A DNA stretch of 64,000 nt from positions 62,001 through 126,000 of the forward strand of contig JADKBV010000007.1 in NCBI GenBank assembly GCA_016714895.1, read 5' to 3'. The translations under genes and the position numbers were made by a program. Origin of the DNA: Saprospiraceae bacterium. Lineage in GTDB: Bacteria; Bacteroidota; Bacteroidia; Chitinophagales; Saprospiraceae. The notes beneath the pieces were generated by a model. It saw nothing but the letters and a program-made list of their open reading frames with translations, searched no databases and was not told the DNA's origin. Shown piece after piece: positions 38,004 through 47,192 of the stretch (positions are counted from its first letter, which is position 1; every line of letters starts with the position of its first letter).

Positions 38004-38600
38004 ATGGCACTAAAAATATATCTACCCATTTATCTAATATTGTACATGCTGGTAGCATTTGTTATACCTACTTATCGTACCTATAAACAGACAGGTATCA
38101 ATCCAATTACTTTTGGAAAAAATGATAATGCACATGATTATATTGGCTTCATCATGAAAGTGCTGATAGTTCTTTTGTTTGTTGCTGTGCTTACTTATTC
38201 TATGTCAGAAAAAATGTACTACTATTTAGTACCAATTTCTTACTTGCAAACTCAAATACTGACTATAACAGGTTTGGCTTTAATACATATTGCTTTGGTA
38301 TGGATAAGCATTGCACAATTTCAAATGAGTAATAGTTGGAGAATAGGCATTGATGAAAAAAATAAAACCAAATTAGTAACGTATGGTGTCTTTTCAATCA
38401 GTAGAAATCCTATTTTTTTAGGTATGATTCTAAGTGTTGTTGGTCTATTTTTTATTGTACCTAATGCGCTTACATTTTTTTTAACAATAACTACCTACAT
38501 AGTCATACAAATACAGATACGCCTGGAAGAAGAATTTTTGCAAAAGCAACACGCCCAAGACTATGTGAATTATAAACTCAAAACAAAAAGATTAATATAG
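38004..38600 (+). CDS. ICMT/PEMT-like membrane methyltransferase
   Basis: The 198-residue protein has about five hydrophobic segments and the C-terminal signature of the isoprenylcysteine carboxyl methyltransferase-like family: LVTYGVFSISRNPIFLGMILSV, followed by RLEEEFLQKQHAQDYVNYK. Bacterial members of this fold are often found beside metal transport genes, and their true substrates are mostly unknown. The RNP motif and terminal E-E pair form the cofactor-binding area in the family. One base separates it from the P-type ATPase gene. Confidence 0.85.
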   Translation: MALKIYLPIYLILYMLVAFVIPTYRTYKQTGINPITFGKNDNAHDYIGFIMKVLIVLLFVAVLTYSMSEKMYYYLVPISYLQTQILTITGLALIHIALVWISIAQFQMSNSWRIGIDEKNKTKLVTYGVFSISRNPIFLGMILSVVGLFFIVPNALTFFLTITTYIVIQIQIRLEEEFLQKQHAQDYVNYKLKTKRLI

Positions 38601-38601
38601 T

Positions 38602-40680
38602 ATGGAACACAAACATATATATGATGCAGAAGGTAATCAATTATGCTGCACACAACAAGAAAAAATATATACCAATGCAGGAGCAGAAGACCTATTAAAA
38701 GAGCGGCATAATAAAAACGATGGGCATTATCATGGGATCAAATATAGAACTGAACTGGACCACGACACAAGTACAGAACATACAGAAGCGGATGGTCACG
38801 ATCATTCCAGTGGGAAAGAGAGCACTTTCAAAATGTTTTATCTTCCCATCATTTCATTCTTCCTTTTATTTTTTGCCCTTGCATTGGATCATTTGATTCC
38901 GCAAACCTGGTTTAATGATTGGGTTCGATTAGTTTGGTATTTGGGGGCATATGCACCAGTTGGTTTTCCGGTTATCAAAGATGCCATCGGTGCGATAAGT
39001 AAAGGTGAAGTATTTTCAGAGTTTTTATTAATGAGCATAGCCACCATAGGGGCTTTTGCTATTGGAGAATTTCCAGAGGGTGTAGCCGTCATGCTTTTTT
39101 ATAGCATTGGCGAAGTATTTCAAACATTAGCCGTAAAAAGAGCCAAAGCAAATATAAAAAGTTTATTAGATCAAAGACCCGATGAAGTTACAATTTTAGA
39201 AAACAATCAGGCAAGAAAGATAAAAGCGGAAACTGCAAAAATTGGGGATATCATCCAACTAAAATCGGGAGAAAAATTAGGTTTAGATGGTGAATTATTG
39301 TCTAATAGTGCTTCATTCAACACGGCAGCATTAACAGGAGAAAGCAAGCCTGATACAAAAACTAAAGGAGAATCAGTTTTGGCTGGAATGATCAATTTAA
39401 ATACAGTTGCTCAAGTAAAAGTTACAACTATTTATACCGATAGTAAGTTGAGCAAAATTTTAGAAATGGTGCAAAATGCCACTGCTCAAAAAGCACCCAC
39501 CGAATTGTTCATTAGAAAGTTTGCAAAAATATACACACCGATTGTTGTACTTTTAGCTGTACTCATCACTATTCTTCCGTATTTTTTTGTTGATAATTAT
39601 GATTTTAGTCAGTGGCTATATAGGGCATTAATATTCTTGGTTATATCTTGTCCATGTGCTTTAGTCATAAGCATACCTTTAGGCTATTTTGGTGGCAATG
39701 GGGCTGCTTCTAAAAATGGTATTTTATTCAAAGGCAGTAATTTTTTAGACATCATTGCCAATATTCAAAATGTAGTGATGGATAAAACTGGCACTATGAC
39801 CGAAGGTGTTTTTAAAGTGCAAGATGTAGTATTAAAATCGGATCAAAACAAAGATGAAATATTACAAATGGTGAATGCCCTTGAAAGCCAAAGCACACAC
39901 CCTGTAGCTACTGCCATTCATCAATATGTAGGAAAAGTTGACAGTAATATCAAATTGGAAAATGTGGAAGAGATTTCTGGACATGGACTAAAAGCTATGG
40001 TCAATGGTAAAGATATGTTAGTGGGTAATTTCAAATTGATGGATAAGTATGATATTGCCCATGATGTTGACTTTGGTTCTATTGTTTACACGATAATTGC
40101 TATCGCATATGACAGGAAATTTATTGGATATCTCACTATTGCAGATAGTATAAAAGAAGATGCACAGCTTGCTGTTGACAAGCTGAAAGCACTTGGGGTG
40201 AAAACAACTATGCTCAGTGGTGATAAAAGTAATGTTGTTCAGTTTGTAGCCAAAACTCTCGGGATTACCAATGCTTATGGAGATTTACTACCGGAAGACA
40301 AAGTCAGTAAAGTAAAAGAAATAAAAGCCAAAAACGAAACTGTAGCATTTGTAGGTGATGGTGTCAATGATGCGCCTGTAGTGGCTCTGAGTGATGTAGG
40401 AATTGCAATGGGTGGTTTGGGTAGTGATGCAACCATTGAAACAGCAGATGTAGTTATTCAAGATGATATGCCAAGTAAAATACCTATGGCCATTAACATT
40501 GGTAAACAAACTAAAAAGATTGTTTGGCAAAATATTTCATTGGCATTCGGTGTTAAAGCTATTGTTCTTATACTTGGGGCAGGAGGACTTGCTACGATGT
40601 GGGAAGCTGTTTTTGCTGATGTTGGTGTAGCGTTACTTGCGATATTAAATGCCGTAAGGATACAGCGGATGAAGTTTTAA
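38602..40680 (+). CDS. P1B-type heavy-metal ATPase (ZntA/CadA-like)
   Basis: The 692-residue protein has the P-type ATPase core: the metal-site CPC in LVISCPCALVISIP (near residue 350), DKTGTMTEG with the phosphorylated Asp near 394, the SxxHP motif QSTHPVA, and GDGVNDAPVVALSDVGIAMG. Together with the HEGVA-like EFPEGVAVML and the CPC class this fits Zn/Cd/Pb/Co exporters. The N-terminus has no HMA domain; instead it carries His tracts (HNKNDGHYHGIKY, ADGHDHSSG). It ends the metal operon. It complements the RND system by moving metal from cytosol to periplasm. Confidence 0.95.
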   Translation: MEHKHIYDAEGNQLCCTQQEKIYTNAGAEDLLKERHNKNDGHYHGIKYRTELDHDTSTEHTEADGHDHSSGKESTFKMFYLPIISFFLLFFALALDHLIPQTWFNDWVRLVWYLGAYAPVGFPVIKDAIGAISKGEVFSEFLLMSIATIGAFAIGEFPEGVAVMLFYSIGEVFQTLAVKRAKANIKSLLDQRPDEVTILENNQARKIKAETAKIGDIIQLKSGEKLGLDGELLSNSASFNTAALTGESKPDTKTKGESVLAGMINLNTVAQVKVTTIYTDSKLSKILEMVQNATAQKAPTELFIRKFAKIYTPIVVLLAVLITILPYFFVDNYDFSQWLYRALIFLVISCPCALVISIPLGYFGGNGAASKNGILFKGSNFLDIIANIQNVVMDKTGTMTEGVFKVQDVVLKSDQNKDEILQMVNALESQSTHPVATAIHQYVGKVDSNIKLENVEEISGHGLKAMVNGKDMLVGNFKLMDKYDIAHDVDFGSIVYTIIAIAYDRKFIGYLTIADSIKEDAQLAVDKLKALGVKTTMLSGDKSNVVQFVAKTLGITNAYGDLLPEDKVSKVKEIKAKNETVAFVGDGVNDAPVVALSDVGIAMGGLGSDATIETADVVIQDDMPSKIPMAINIGKQTKKIVWQNISLAFGVKAIVLILGAGGLATMWEAVFADVGVALLAILNAVRIQRMKF

Positions 40681-40790
40681 TAAAGAATTATTTTAAAGAG
40701 GGATTATTCAGAGACAAGAAATTTGATTGAATTTAAATTATTCAACCTAAAATCGAATTTGTGATTAATAGAAACCAATTAGGTTATTGC

Positions 40791-41854
40791 CTATTGGACA
40801 ACAACAATTGTTGACACTTCTAAATTTTGATCAGTTATAAAAGTTACTTTCCAAATCCCAAGTCCCAACCTCCAACTCATTAACCCTGTATACATCAAAT
40901 GGTGCGTTTCTAAGAGCTTCCCTGATTGGTTGGATATCTTCATGATTACTGGTCCTATGTAGTCCTTAATTTCAATGTAAAAGAGACCTTTGGATGGGTT
41001 TGGAAAGATGTTTACGATGTGGGATTTGGGTGGAATGTCTGTGTGGGTTTTGCAGAAACATCGTTCTGCGAGGGTCGGGTCGATCTCGAATGGGTTGACG
41101 TTAGACTGTATCCGACCAATGGCCATGGTACGGTTATACTCTGTTGAATCAACTTTATCCTTGCGATGCCAACGACAGATGTCTGGCAACATTGATGTAA
41201 AAAATGATTTTGATTTATTTGAAAGCTTACCTTCATAGATGGCATAGAAATAGAATAGTGATCTGGCAATTTCACCTTTGACAGATTCCCGTGGTTCGAA
41301 TACATTAGAAGTGGATTCTGAATAAAGGTCAATAAGCTTGAGATCAAGCCGTGTAAATACTTTGTCATCCAGCAACCAGTATTTGGTTTTGTCATCGGGA
41401 ATATCACTGAATGGGGCATTTTTTCTCATTGTGTTGATGTTGGCTTTGGATGGCACCAGGTGATGCAGATCACCTAGTGCCGGCATGAATGCTGATCCTA
41501 ATGATCTTGGGTATAGGTGTTCGGTTTGGATGCCATACTTGGCAGTCCAGGATAAAATGTTGGTACCTGATGGAACAGGGATTTTGTAGCCGGAATAAAA
41601 GCACTCCAATGAATCGTTTTGAAGGAAGATGTCGTTGTACAGTTTGGTTCGAGCTTGGTCGTAAGGGAAGACAGTTTTGGGTGTGTAGTATTTTTTGATC
41701 TCAGTGATCAAGGAATCTCCATGTAGGCTGGGGAAGATGATTTCTTGGGAATGTAAGGTTGATGATAAGGTTAAGGTTAAGAATGAGATTAAGGATGAGA
41801 ATAATGTTGAGAATGAGACTGCGGGACAACATTCTTAAGGTAAAACTTTTTCAT
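40791..41854 (-). pseudogene. Endonuclease I (EndA/NucM-like) with T9SS sorting tail; frame break in signal peptide
   Basis: The open frame up to 41711 encodes the endonuclease I fold (TEHLYPRSLG, ALGDLHHLVPSKANINTMR with catalytic His/Asn, then EIARSLFYF) and a C-terminal T9SS sorting domain beginning VNIFPNPSKGLFYIEI. Translating on upstream gives HSQEIIFPSLHGDSLI and a hydrophobic Ser/Leu/Thr run, a signal peptide without a start in that frame. An ATG at 41854 opens MKKFYLKNVV in the neighbouring frame; one extra base in the GGG run at 41823-41825 (plus strand) would join them. The enzyme would be an exported, surface-linked nuclease, useful in DNA scavenging. The annotated start at 41711 would be a TTG inside the mature protein. 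Confidence 0.8.
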
Positions 41855-41955
41855 TTTAAAACTTAATCTTAGTCTTAACCTCATTCTTTACCTCAATCTC
41901 AGCCTCAATTTCAGCCTCAATTTCAGCCTCAGCCTCATTCTTAACCTTAACCTTA
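41766..41955. repeat. Low-complexity hexamer-like tracts forming an inverted repeat around the endonuclease start
   Basis: A 22-base sequence at 41766-41787 recurs as its exact reverse complement at 41934-41955 (core TTAACCTTAACC on one strand). Both lie in longer tracts with six-base periodicity of the CTCAAT/CTTAAC type. On the coding (minus) strand the purine-rich arm is the untranslated leader and the pyrimidine-rich arm codes for the hydrophobic core of the signal peptide, with the ATG at 41854 in between. Folding of the mRNA would place the start codon in a hairpin loop. Confidence 0.8.
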
Positions 41956-41964
41956 TTCTCTTCC

Positions 41965-42324
41965 TCAAATCATATACCCGATAAATACGCAACCTACACC
42001 GACTATAAGGCTTGCCAGTACATACAAAACCGCAGGAAAAAACAACCCTTCACGCAATAATGTCAATATCTCAAAACTAAATGTGGAAAAGGTACTGAAA
42101 CCACCACAAAATCCGGTGATCAGCAGCCAGATGGTTTGAGGTTCGTATGGAAAAAAAGAATTTAGTTTTTTGAAAGCCACCCCAAGGATCAGACAACTCA
42201 CCACATTGGCTAAAAACGTAGGCCAGGGAAAGGTTTTGCCGGGAAGAAAAACAAACCACACAGAAAATAAATACCGCAAAATACTACCCGCACCACCGCC
42301 AATAAATATGAGTAAAAATTTCAT
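41965..42324 (-). CDS. crcB: Fluoride channel CrcB/FluC
   Basis: The 119-residue protein has four membrane helices and the family hallmarks GGGAGSILRYLFS near the N-terminus, FLANVVSCLILG, and GFCGGFSTFSTFSFE, where the Phe pair and the polar track line the fluoride pore of dual-topology dimers. It exports F- and protects against acid-driven fluoride build-up. Its start overlaps the WecA-like gene stop by four bases (ATGA). The purine-rich 110-base gap after it leads to endonuclease I. Confidence 0.95.
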   Translation of the reverse strand: MKFLLIFIGGGAGSILRYLFSVWFVFLPGKTFPWPTFLANVVSCLILGVAFKKLNSFFPYEPQTIWLLITGFCGGFSTFSTFSFEILTLLREGLFFPAVLYVLASLIVGVGCVFIGYMI

Positions 42325-43379
42325 CGTTCAGGAGATTCTGAATTCCGGTTTTTGGCAACACGGGAAACAATCACGGACAATGTGACAGCTGATGCCAATA
42401 ATACTATCAGCAAAGCCAGATTGCCGATGTGTTGCAGTTTTATGGCAAGTAATATAAACAATACATTGGTCACAAAAAGCAGCGCTGTCGCCTGGGTATG
42501 GGTCAATCCGGTATCAATCAACAAATGATGGATGTGCAGCCTGTCCGGATGGAATGGCGATTTACCATTCATAATCCGTATCACAAAAACCCTTAAGGTA
42601 TCAAATAAAGGCAATATCAATATAGCGACAGCCATCGAAGGCGCTGCGTCAAAAGTGTAAGGCGAACCCGGTATTTCGTTGTGCAATTCGATAAATTTGA
42701 TCGCCAGAATCGAACAAACCATTCCCAATAACAAAGCACCGGTATCTCCCATAAATATTTTGGCGGGCGTGATGTTATACCGCAAAAATGCTACAACAGA
42801 ACCACATAAAGAAAAAGCAACGATGGATATTTCAATGCTGTCGACAAGATAAAACCAATAGCCCAGGGTCGCCGTAATCAAAAATCCAAGGCTGCCGGAC
42901 AATCCATTGATACCATCGATAAGATTAAATGCATTTATGATGACGAGGATGGTAAAAATGGACAAAATAATGCTCGCCCATTCAGGCAATACAAAAATTC
43001 CGAAAATGCCGTACAAACTGGTCAGTTTTACATTGGCTTTAAATACCAGAATGGCTGCAGCAAAAAGTTCCCCGACAAACTTTTTTGAAGGGGACATCGG
43101 GTCAATATCATCTTTGGCTCCGATGAGAAAAATGATGATAAAAGCACAAAGAATATACTGAAGGTCTCCAAAATAATTGAAAGGAGTCCACATAATGATG
43201 GAAAACAACATGCCGGCAAATATTCCGATTCCGCCTAATGACGGAGTGCTCACCTTGTGTGATCTTCTTTCTCCGGGTTCGTCAACCAAATGTTTTTTCA
43301 GGGCCACATGGATGATTGATGGTATAGCCAGGTAGGTTAACGCAAACGAAGTAATAAAAGCCAATATAATGTCGTACAT
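42321..43379 (-). CDS. Undecaprenyl-phosphate glycosyl-1-phosphate transferase (WecA/MraY family)
   Basis: The 352-residue protein is a polytopic PNPT-superfamily enzyme: DEPGERRSHKVSTPSLGGIG at the N-terminus, the metal-binding GAKDDIDPMSP, NLIDGINGLSG, MGDTGALLLG and the late HPDRLHIHHLL, which is typical of WecA/TagO-type transferases rather than MraY. It links a UDP-HexNAc phosphate to undecaprenyl phosphate at the inner face of the membrane and starts polysaccharide or O-antigen-like synthesis. It is translationally coupled to crcB. Confidence 0.92.
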   Translation of the reverse strand: MYDIILAFITSFALTYLAIPSIIHVALKKHLVDEPGERRSHKVSTPSLGGIGIFAGMLFSIIMWTPFNYFGDLQYILCAFIIIFLIGAKDDIDPMSPSKKFVGELFAAAILVFKANVKLTSLYGIFGIFVLPEWASIILSIFTILVIINAFNLIDGINGLSGSLGFLITATLGYWFYLVDSIEISIVAFSLCGSVVAFLRYNITPAKIFMGDTGALLLGMVCSILAIKFIELHNEIPGSPYTFDAAPSMAVAILILPLFDTLRVFVIRIMNGKSPFHPDRLHIHHLLIDTGLTHTQATALLFVTNVLFILLAIKLQHIGNLALLIVLLASAVTLSVIVSRVAKNRNSESPER

Positions 43380-43433
43380 GCTTTGTTAAGTTTGTTCCGC
43401 TCTCTCATTTTAAGAAAGCAGTCGACTGATGCA

Positions 43434-43441
43434 CAAAAGTA
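43434..43441 (-). promoter_or_regulatory. Predicted -7 promoter element (TACTTTTG) of the WecA-like gene
   Basis: Minus-strand TACTTTTG fits TAnnTTTG and lies about 55 bases ahead of the start at 43379. No convincing upstream TTTG at the right spacing. It would drive the WecA-like gene, crcB and perhaps endonuclease I. Confidence 0.45.
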
Positions 43442-43513
43442 ATCAAAATTTTAGTTTGACTGTCTGCATCACCGTTTTTTTGTCCTTTGAGACCCATTGT
43501 AAGACAAAAAACT

Positions 43514-43521
43514 TATTTTTG
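43514..43521 (+). promoter_or_regulatory. Possible -7 promoter element (TATTTTTG) of the MATE gene
   Basis: TATTTTTG fits TAnnTTTG and lies about 90 bases ahead of the GTG start at 43612, in the divergent spacer. Upstream TTG-like bases are present but at poor spacing, so this is a weak call. Confidence 0.32.
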
Positions 43522-43611
43522 TCGTTTCTTATGATTTTTTGGTAAATATGCTGTAAAAGGTGTGTTTTTGATAATGAATAAGGAGTTTTTCCTGATTAGT
43601 AATCAAATATT

Positions 43612-44901
43612 GTGGTAAAAATTAAATCGTATTGGTCCCTTTTTCTTGACGCCATCAGAGGTGTGGAGCACGATTATACCAAAGGAAGTATCCAAAAGGC
43701 CATCATATTATTATCCATACCGATGATTCTCGAGTTGTCACTCGAAAGCGTATTTGCCATCGTCGATATGTTTTTTGTCGGCAAGCTGGGCGCTGATGCC
43801 ATCGCTATCGTAGGATACACCGAAGCCATGTCCACCATCGTCTATTCATTTGCCATCGGTCTGAGTACCGCTGTCACCGCCATGATATCGCGCAGAGTTG
43901 GCGAAAAAAATCCCGAAGGAGCTGCAGAAGCTGCCATCCAGTCATTGATTATCGCCCTGATCCTTTCCACGGTTTTTAGTGCCGTAGGTATATTCTACAG
44001 CAAACAACTGCTGATGTTTATGGGGGCAACGGAATCTATTGCGCAACAAGGGCAAATGTTTACCCGACTGATGATCGGCACCAACCAGGTGATCGTGTTT
44101 TTATTTCTGATCAACGGTATCTTCCGCGGAGCCGGCAATGCGGCTATCGCAATGCATAGTTTGTGGATTGCAAGCATATTAAACATCATTCTCGATCCGA
44201 TTTTTATTTACGGAATAGGAAGCTGGCAAGGGTGGGGTCTTGAAGGAGCCGCCATCGCTACCATCATCGGAAGAGGTTGCGGGGTTTTGTATCAGCTTTA
44301 CCATCTTTTTGCCGGTGACGGTGTCATCAGAATCAAAACGTCCCTTTTTCGGGTCAAAAAAACGATCATTACCAACCTCATCAACCTGGCCTGGCCGGCT
44401 ACGTTTCAGTTTATTATTGCTTCAGGCAGTTGGATTATTCTTACCAAACTCGTCGCAGAAATCGGAGGTCCGCAGGCGTCTGCAGGTTATCAGATCGCCA
44501 TACGAAATGTCGTGTTTTTTATTCTTCCGGCATGGGGTCTGAGCAATGCAGCTGCTACGCTCATCGGACAAAACCTCGGGGCAAAAGAAGTGGGACGCGC
44601 AGAAAAAAGTGTCTGGCTCGCCACAAAGTTTAATGCCGTATTTATGGCTTTTGTGAGTTTGTTTTTTGTATTGCTGTCAGAGCCCATTATCCGGTTTTTT
44701 ACCGATGATCAGGAAGTCATACTTTATGGCGTGGAAGCCTTGCGGATTATCGGCGCAGGTTTTATTTTTTACGGCATTGGTATGGTATTGATGCAGGCAT
44801 TAAATGGTGCGGGAGATACCCGGAACTCCGACGTGGATCAATTTTATCGGCTTCTGGTTGTTTCAGATTCCACTGGCCTATACATTGACTTATGTTTTTG
44901 A
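43612..44901 (+). pseudogene. MATE-family efflux transporter (frameshifted), main part
   Basis: The frame encodes most of a twelve-helix MATE transporter: SIQKAIILLSIPMILELSLESVF, the repeat-one signature VDMFFVGKLGADAIAIVGY and VGEKNPEGAAEAA, with the second-half equivalents SASGYQIAIRN-like and QNLGAKEVGRAEKSVW. MATE proteins export cationic drugs by Na+ or H+ antiport. After NGAGDTR the frame changes; removing one base at the AA of 44824-44825 gives TPTWINFIGFWLFQIPLAYTLTY, the standard MATE sequence, which continues in the next fragment. The start is a GTG. Confidence 0.88.
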
Positions 44902-45010
44902 TGCCGGAGTGACCGGTGTTTTTGCTGCCATTCCTATTGCGGAAACCAGTATTGCCATCATGGCATTTTGGATTTTCCGCAAAGGTCATTGGAAAAATAT
45001 TGAAGTATAA
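44804..45010 (+). pseudogene. MATE transporter C-terminal fragment (after frameshift)
   Basis: This 68-residue frame holds the last two membrane helices of the MATE protein (PTWINFIGFWLFQIPLAYTL and GVFAAIPIAETSIAIMAFWIF). It is not a separate gene: its apparent start lies inside the 43612-44901 frame, and the protein reads through if one base is removed near 44824. Its stop overlaps the start of the methyltransferase by one base (TAATG), which fixes where the real MATE gene ends and shows translational coupling. Confidence 0.85.
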
Positions 45011-45906
45011 TGAATCAGTCTATACCCGATTTTTTGATAAACTTAATTCAGGATCCGGAAGGCGGAGGACCCCTGACCTACGATCCCAATGCAAACAAAA
45101 TGGTTTCATCATCGCGTAAAACCTATTACAATGTTAAAGAAGGTATTCCTATTCTTCTAAAACCTTCAGACACACATCATGCTGAAAATGATTTTGACTA
45201 CGCACGTCATTATGAAAAGGATGCCGAAGTGTTTCATTACGAAGAGATCAACGAACATCCGGTTTCTGCTTTTGAAAACCGCAGACTGCACGAAATGATT
45301 CTTATAAATCTTCCCAAAGATCCTTGTATGATATTGGATATAGGGTGTGGAAACGGTTGGGTAGCTGAAAGTTGTCTTCCCCAAGATCATCATGTGATTT
45401 CGGCAGATATCGGCAGGATCAATCCGCTGAAAGCTGTGACAAAATATCCTTCAGAAAAACATGTCGGCCTGGTGGCTGATGCTTTTTCTTTGCCGTTAAA
45501 AAACGAGTCCATCGATATTATTATTGCGGCTGAGATCATGGAGCATGTGGTGGACCCAAAGGTTTTTATGGCCGAATTGTACCGTTGTCTCAGACCCGGC
45601 GGTAAGATAATTATTACCACACCCTATCACGAAAAACTCGAATATTCTTTGTGTATTCATTGTCACCAGGCGACGCCCAGACATGCGCATTTGCATAGTT
45701 TTCATGAAAAAAATATACCACCTTTAGTCCCCGAAGGCAGCCGTTTCAACATAACGGTATTTATGAACAAATATCTGCTAAAGCTGAATACCCATGTTGT
45801 ATTAAAATATTTTCCCTTTGTTTTTTGGAAAAAAATCGACCAATTGGCCAATATACTGAGACCTTCTGCTTTGAGAATGATGGTCGTAGTGAAAAAACCA
45901 AAATAA
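45010..45906 (+). CDS. Class I SAM-dependent methyltransferase
   Basis: The 298-residue protein begins with a short Trm112-like segment (DFLINLIQDPEGGGPLTYD, PILLKPSD), then the Rossmann SAM-binding motif ILDIGCGNGWVAESC near residue 100, a motif II-like ISADIG, and DIIIAAEIMEHVVDPKVFMAELYRCLRPGGKIIITTPY, a Methyltransf_11-type core. Substrate unknown; the zinc-ribbon-like N-terminus is lacking its Cys residues. It overlaps the MATE stop by one base and is followed by a strong terminator. Confidence 0.87.
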   Translation: MNQSIPDFLINLIQDPEGGGPLTYDPNANKMVSSSRKTYYNVKEGIPILLKPSDTHHAENDFDYARHYEKDAEVFHYEEINEHPVSAFENRRLHEMILINLPKDPCMILDIGCGNGWVAESCLPQDHHVISADIGRINPLKAVTKYPSEKHVGLVADAFSLPLKNESIDIIIAAEIMEHVVDPKVFMAELYRCLRPGGKIIITTPYHEKLEYSLCIHCHQATPRHAHLHSFHEKNIPPLVPEGSRFNITVFMNKYLLKLNTHVVLKYFPFVFWKKIDQLANILRPSALRMMVVVKKPK

Positions 45907-45941
45907 AAAAGGTGAGAAACCAACGATTCCTCACCTTTTTC
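45905..45941. terminator. Bidirectional intrinsic terminator
   Basis: An A-run leads into GGTGAG (45911-45916), a 13-base loop, CTCACC (45930-45935) and a T-run to 45940. With the flanking A/T runs paired the stem reaches about 11 bp. It ends the methyltransferase transcript on the plus strand and, read from the other side, also serves the convergent gene at 45985. Confidence 0.85.
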
Positions 45942-45984
45942 TTTAACCAAATCCTGTAATCTTATGATACCTAAAAATCTAAAA

Positions 45985-46938
45985 TCAATTTCTTGGAGGA
46001 ACCTGCTCGATAAAGTAGTTAAAATTGGGCAGAGCCGTAGGATTCAGATTATAGGTTTTTGCCTGATTTTCGAGTAGTGCGGCGTCATTCGGACTTCCTG
46101 TAAAAGTGACCACACTATTCATATCAAAATCACCCTGAAAATATCCCGGTGTATATCCTGTCCCGCTATAATCCTGCTCATAAAACGCTGTGGTCAGATC
46201 GTCATTAGGGATGGCAAGTTTGATTTTGCAATCAGAGTTAAAATCTCCTGCCCATAAAGCTCTGTATCCCTGAACCACGTTGGTTTTTTGTGCCAGATTG
46301 CCATAATTTATTCCTTCTATGATGGTCGTTCCGAAGTCAAAAAGGGGTGTCATTGCAGAGGTAAAGTCGATTACCTGTTCTGAAGTCACTACCTGAGTCA
46401 TCACACCGAGATGGTTTCTGTGACGGATCACTACATGAAACGTTTCGTCGTTCAGGGTAGGAAACCAAAGATCACTGACTCCATCGACATCTACAACATC
46501 GCCGTCTCTTTGCAACAATCCCGAACGGGTGGCAAGGGTCAGGTTGTGTTGATTGGCTTTGCGGATTTCGACAAATACCCAGTCTACGATAGCGTTGTCA
46601 CCGGTAATACCAAATACCACTTCGGGTTGTGCTACAGTACAAAACTCAGGGCTGCTTCCTGTGCCCACGTGGCTATTGATGGTAGACAGGTTAATGTCGC
46701 TTATGGTCGTCTGATAAGGATCTGTCGCCGGAAGATAGTTAAGATTGTTGAACGGGCTCACCCTGAGGTTGTCTCTCATTAGTGGTTTTCCGTCTTCTGA
46801 TACTGCATTTCCGTTGTTGATTAATGCACCTTCAAGATACGCGCGGATTCTGAGTCTTTGCCCACCTTCGTCACCTTGAGCGATTATTTGGGAGGACATT
46901 GCCAAAAAGAAAAATACTACAAATTTTGACACTTGCAT
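45985..46938 (-). CDS. Secreted protein with dockerin-like Asp loops
   Basis: From the ATG at 46938 the protein is 317 residues with a clean signal peptide (VVFFFLAMSSQIIAQG). It contains RLRIRAYLEGALINNGNAV near the start and VDWVFVEIRKAN, a style I associate with uncharacterised 'hemagglutinin'-type proteins of Saprospiria. Near the end, AGDFNSDCKI and GDFDMNSVVTF look like calcium-binding loops of dockerin type (D-x-N-x-D and D-x-D-x-N). No T9SS sorting domain is visible. A start at 47001 would put 21 polar residues before the signal and is unlikely. Confidence 0.75.
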   Translation of the reverse strand: MQVSKFVVFFFLAMSSQIIAQGDEGGQRLRIRAYLEGALINNGNAVSEDGKPLMRDNLRVSPFNNLNYLPATDPYQTTISDINLSTINSHVGTGSSPEFCTVAQPEVVFGITGDNAIVDWVFVEIRKANQHNLTLATRSGLLQRDGDVVDVDGVSDLWFPTLNDETFHVVIRHRNHLGVMTQVVTSEQVIDFTSAMTPLFDFGTTIIEGINYGNLAQKTNVVQGYRALWAGDFNSDCKIKLAIPNDDLTTAFYEQDYSGTGYTPGYFQGDFDMNSVVTFTGSPNDAALLENQAKTYNLNPTALPNFNYFIEQVPPRN

Positions 46939-47012
46939 GGTTTTTATATTTTGAGTTTTAGAATGTTGTAATGGTTTTGACCGAAAAAACACATTAAACA
47001 CATTAGAAAAAG

Positions 47013-47020
47013 CAAATATA
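47013..47020 (-). promoter_or_regulatory. Predicted -7 promoter element (TATATTTG)
   Basis: Minus-strand TATATTTG fits TAnnTTTG and lies about 75 bases ahead of the start at 46938. The upstream element is not evident. Confidence 0.45.
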
Positions 47021-47192
47021 CAATACTTATGTTATATGTAGGTAGTATATATTAATAAAATTTCATATATAATAGAAATTCCGGACTTTTCGTCTTAGGG
47101 AAAGCTATCTTAATGTTTTTTTTACTCAATAAGACAAAACTTTTGAATGAAAAGTGAACAACAGATTTCAGACTGCCAATAAAAATGCGGGT

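Noticed and set aside
44804..45010. Independent small membrane protein gene
   Set aside because: Its sequence is the expected C-terminal end of the MATE transporter and is separated only by one extra base.
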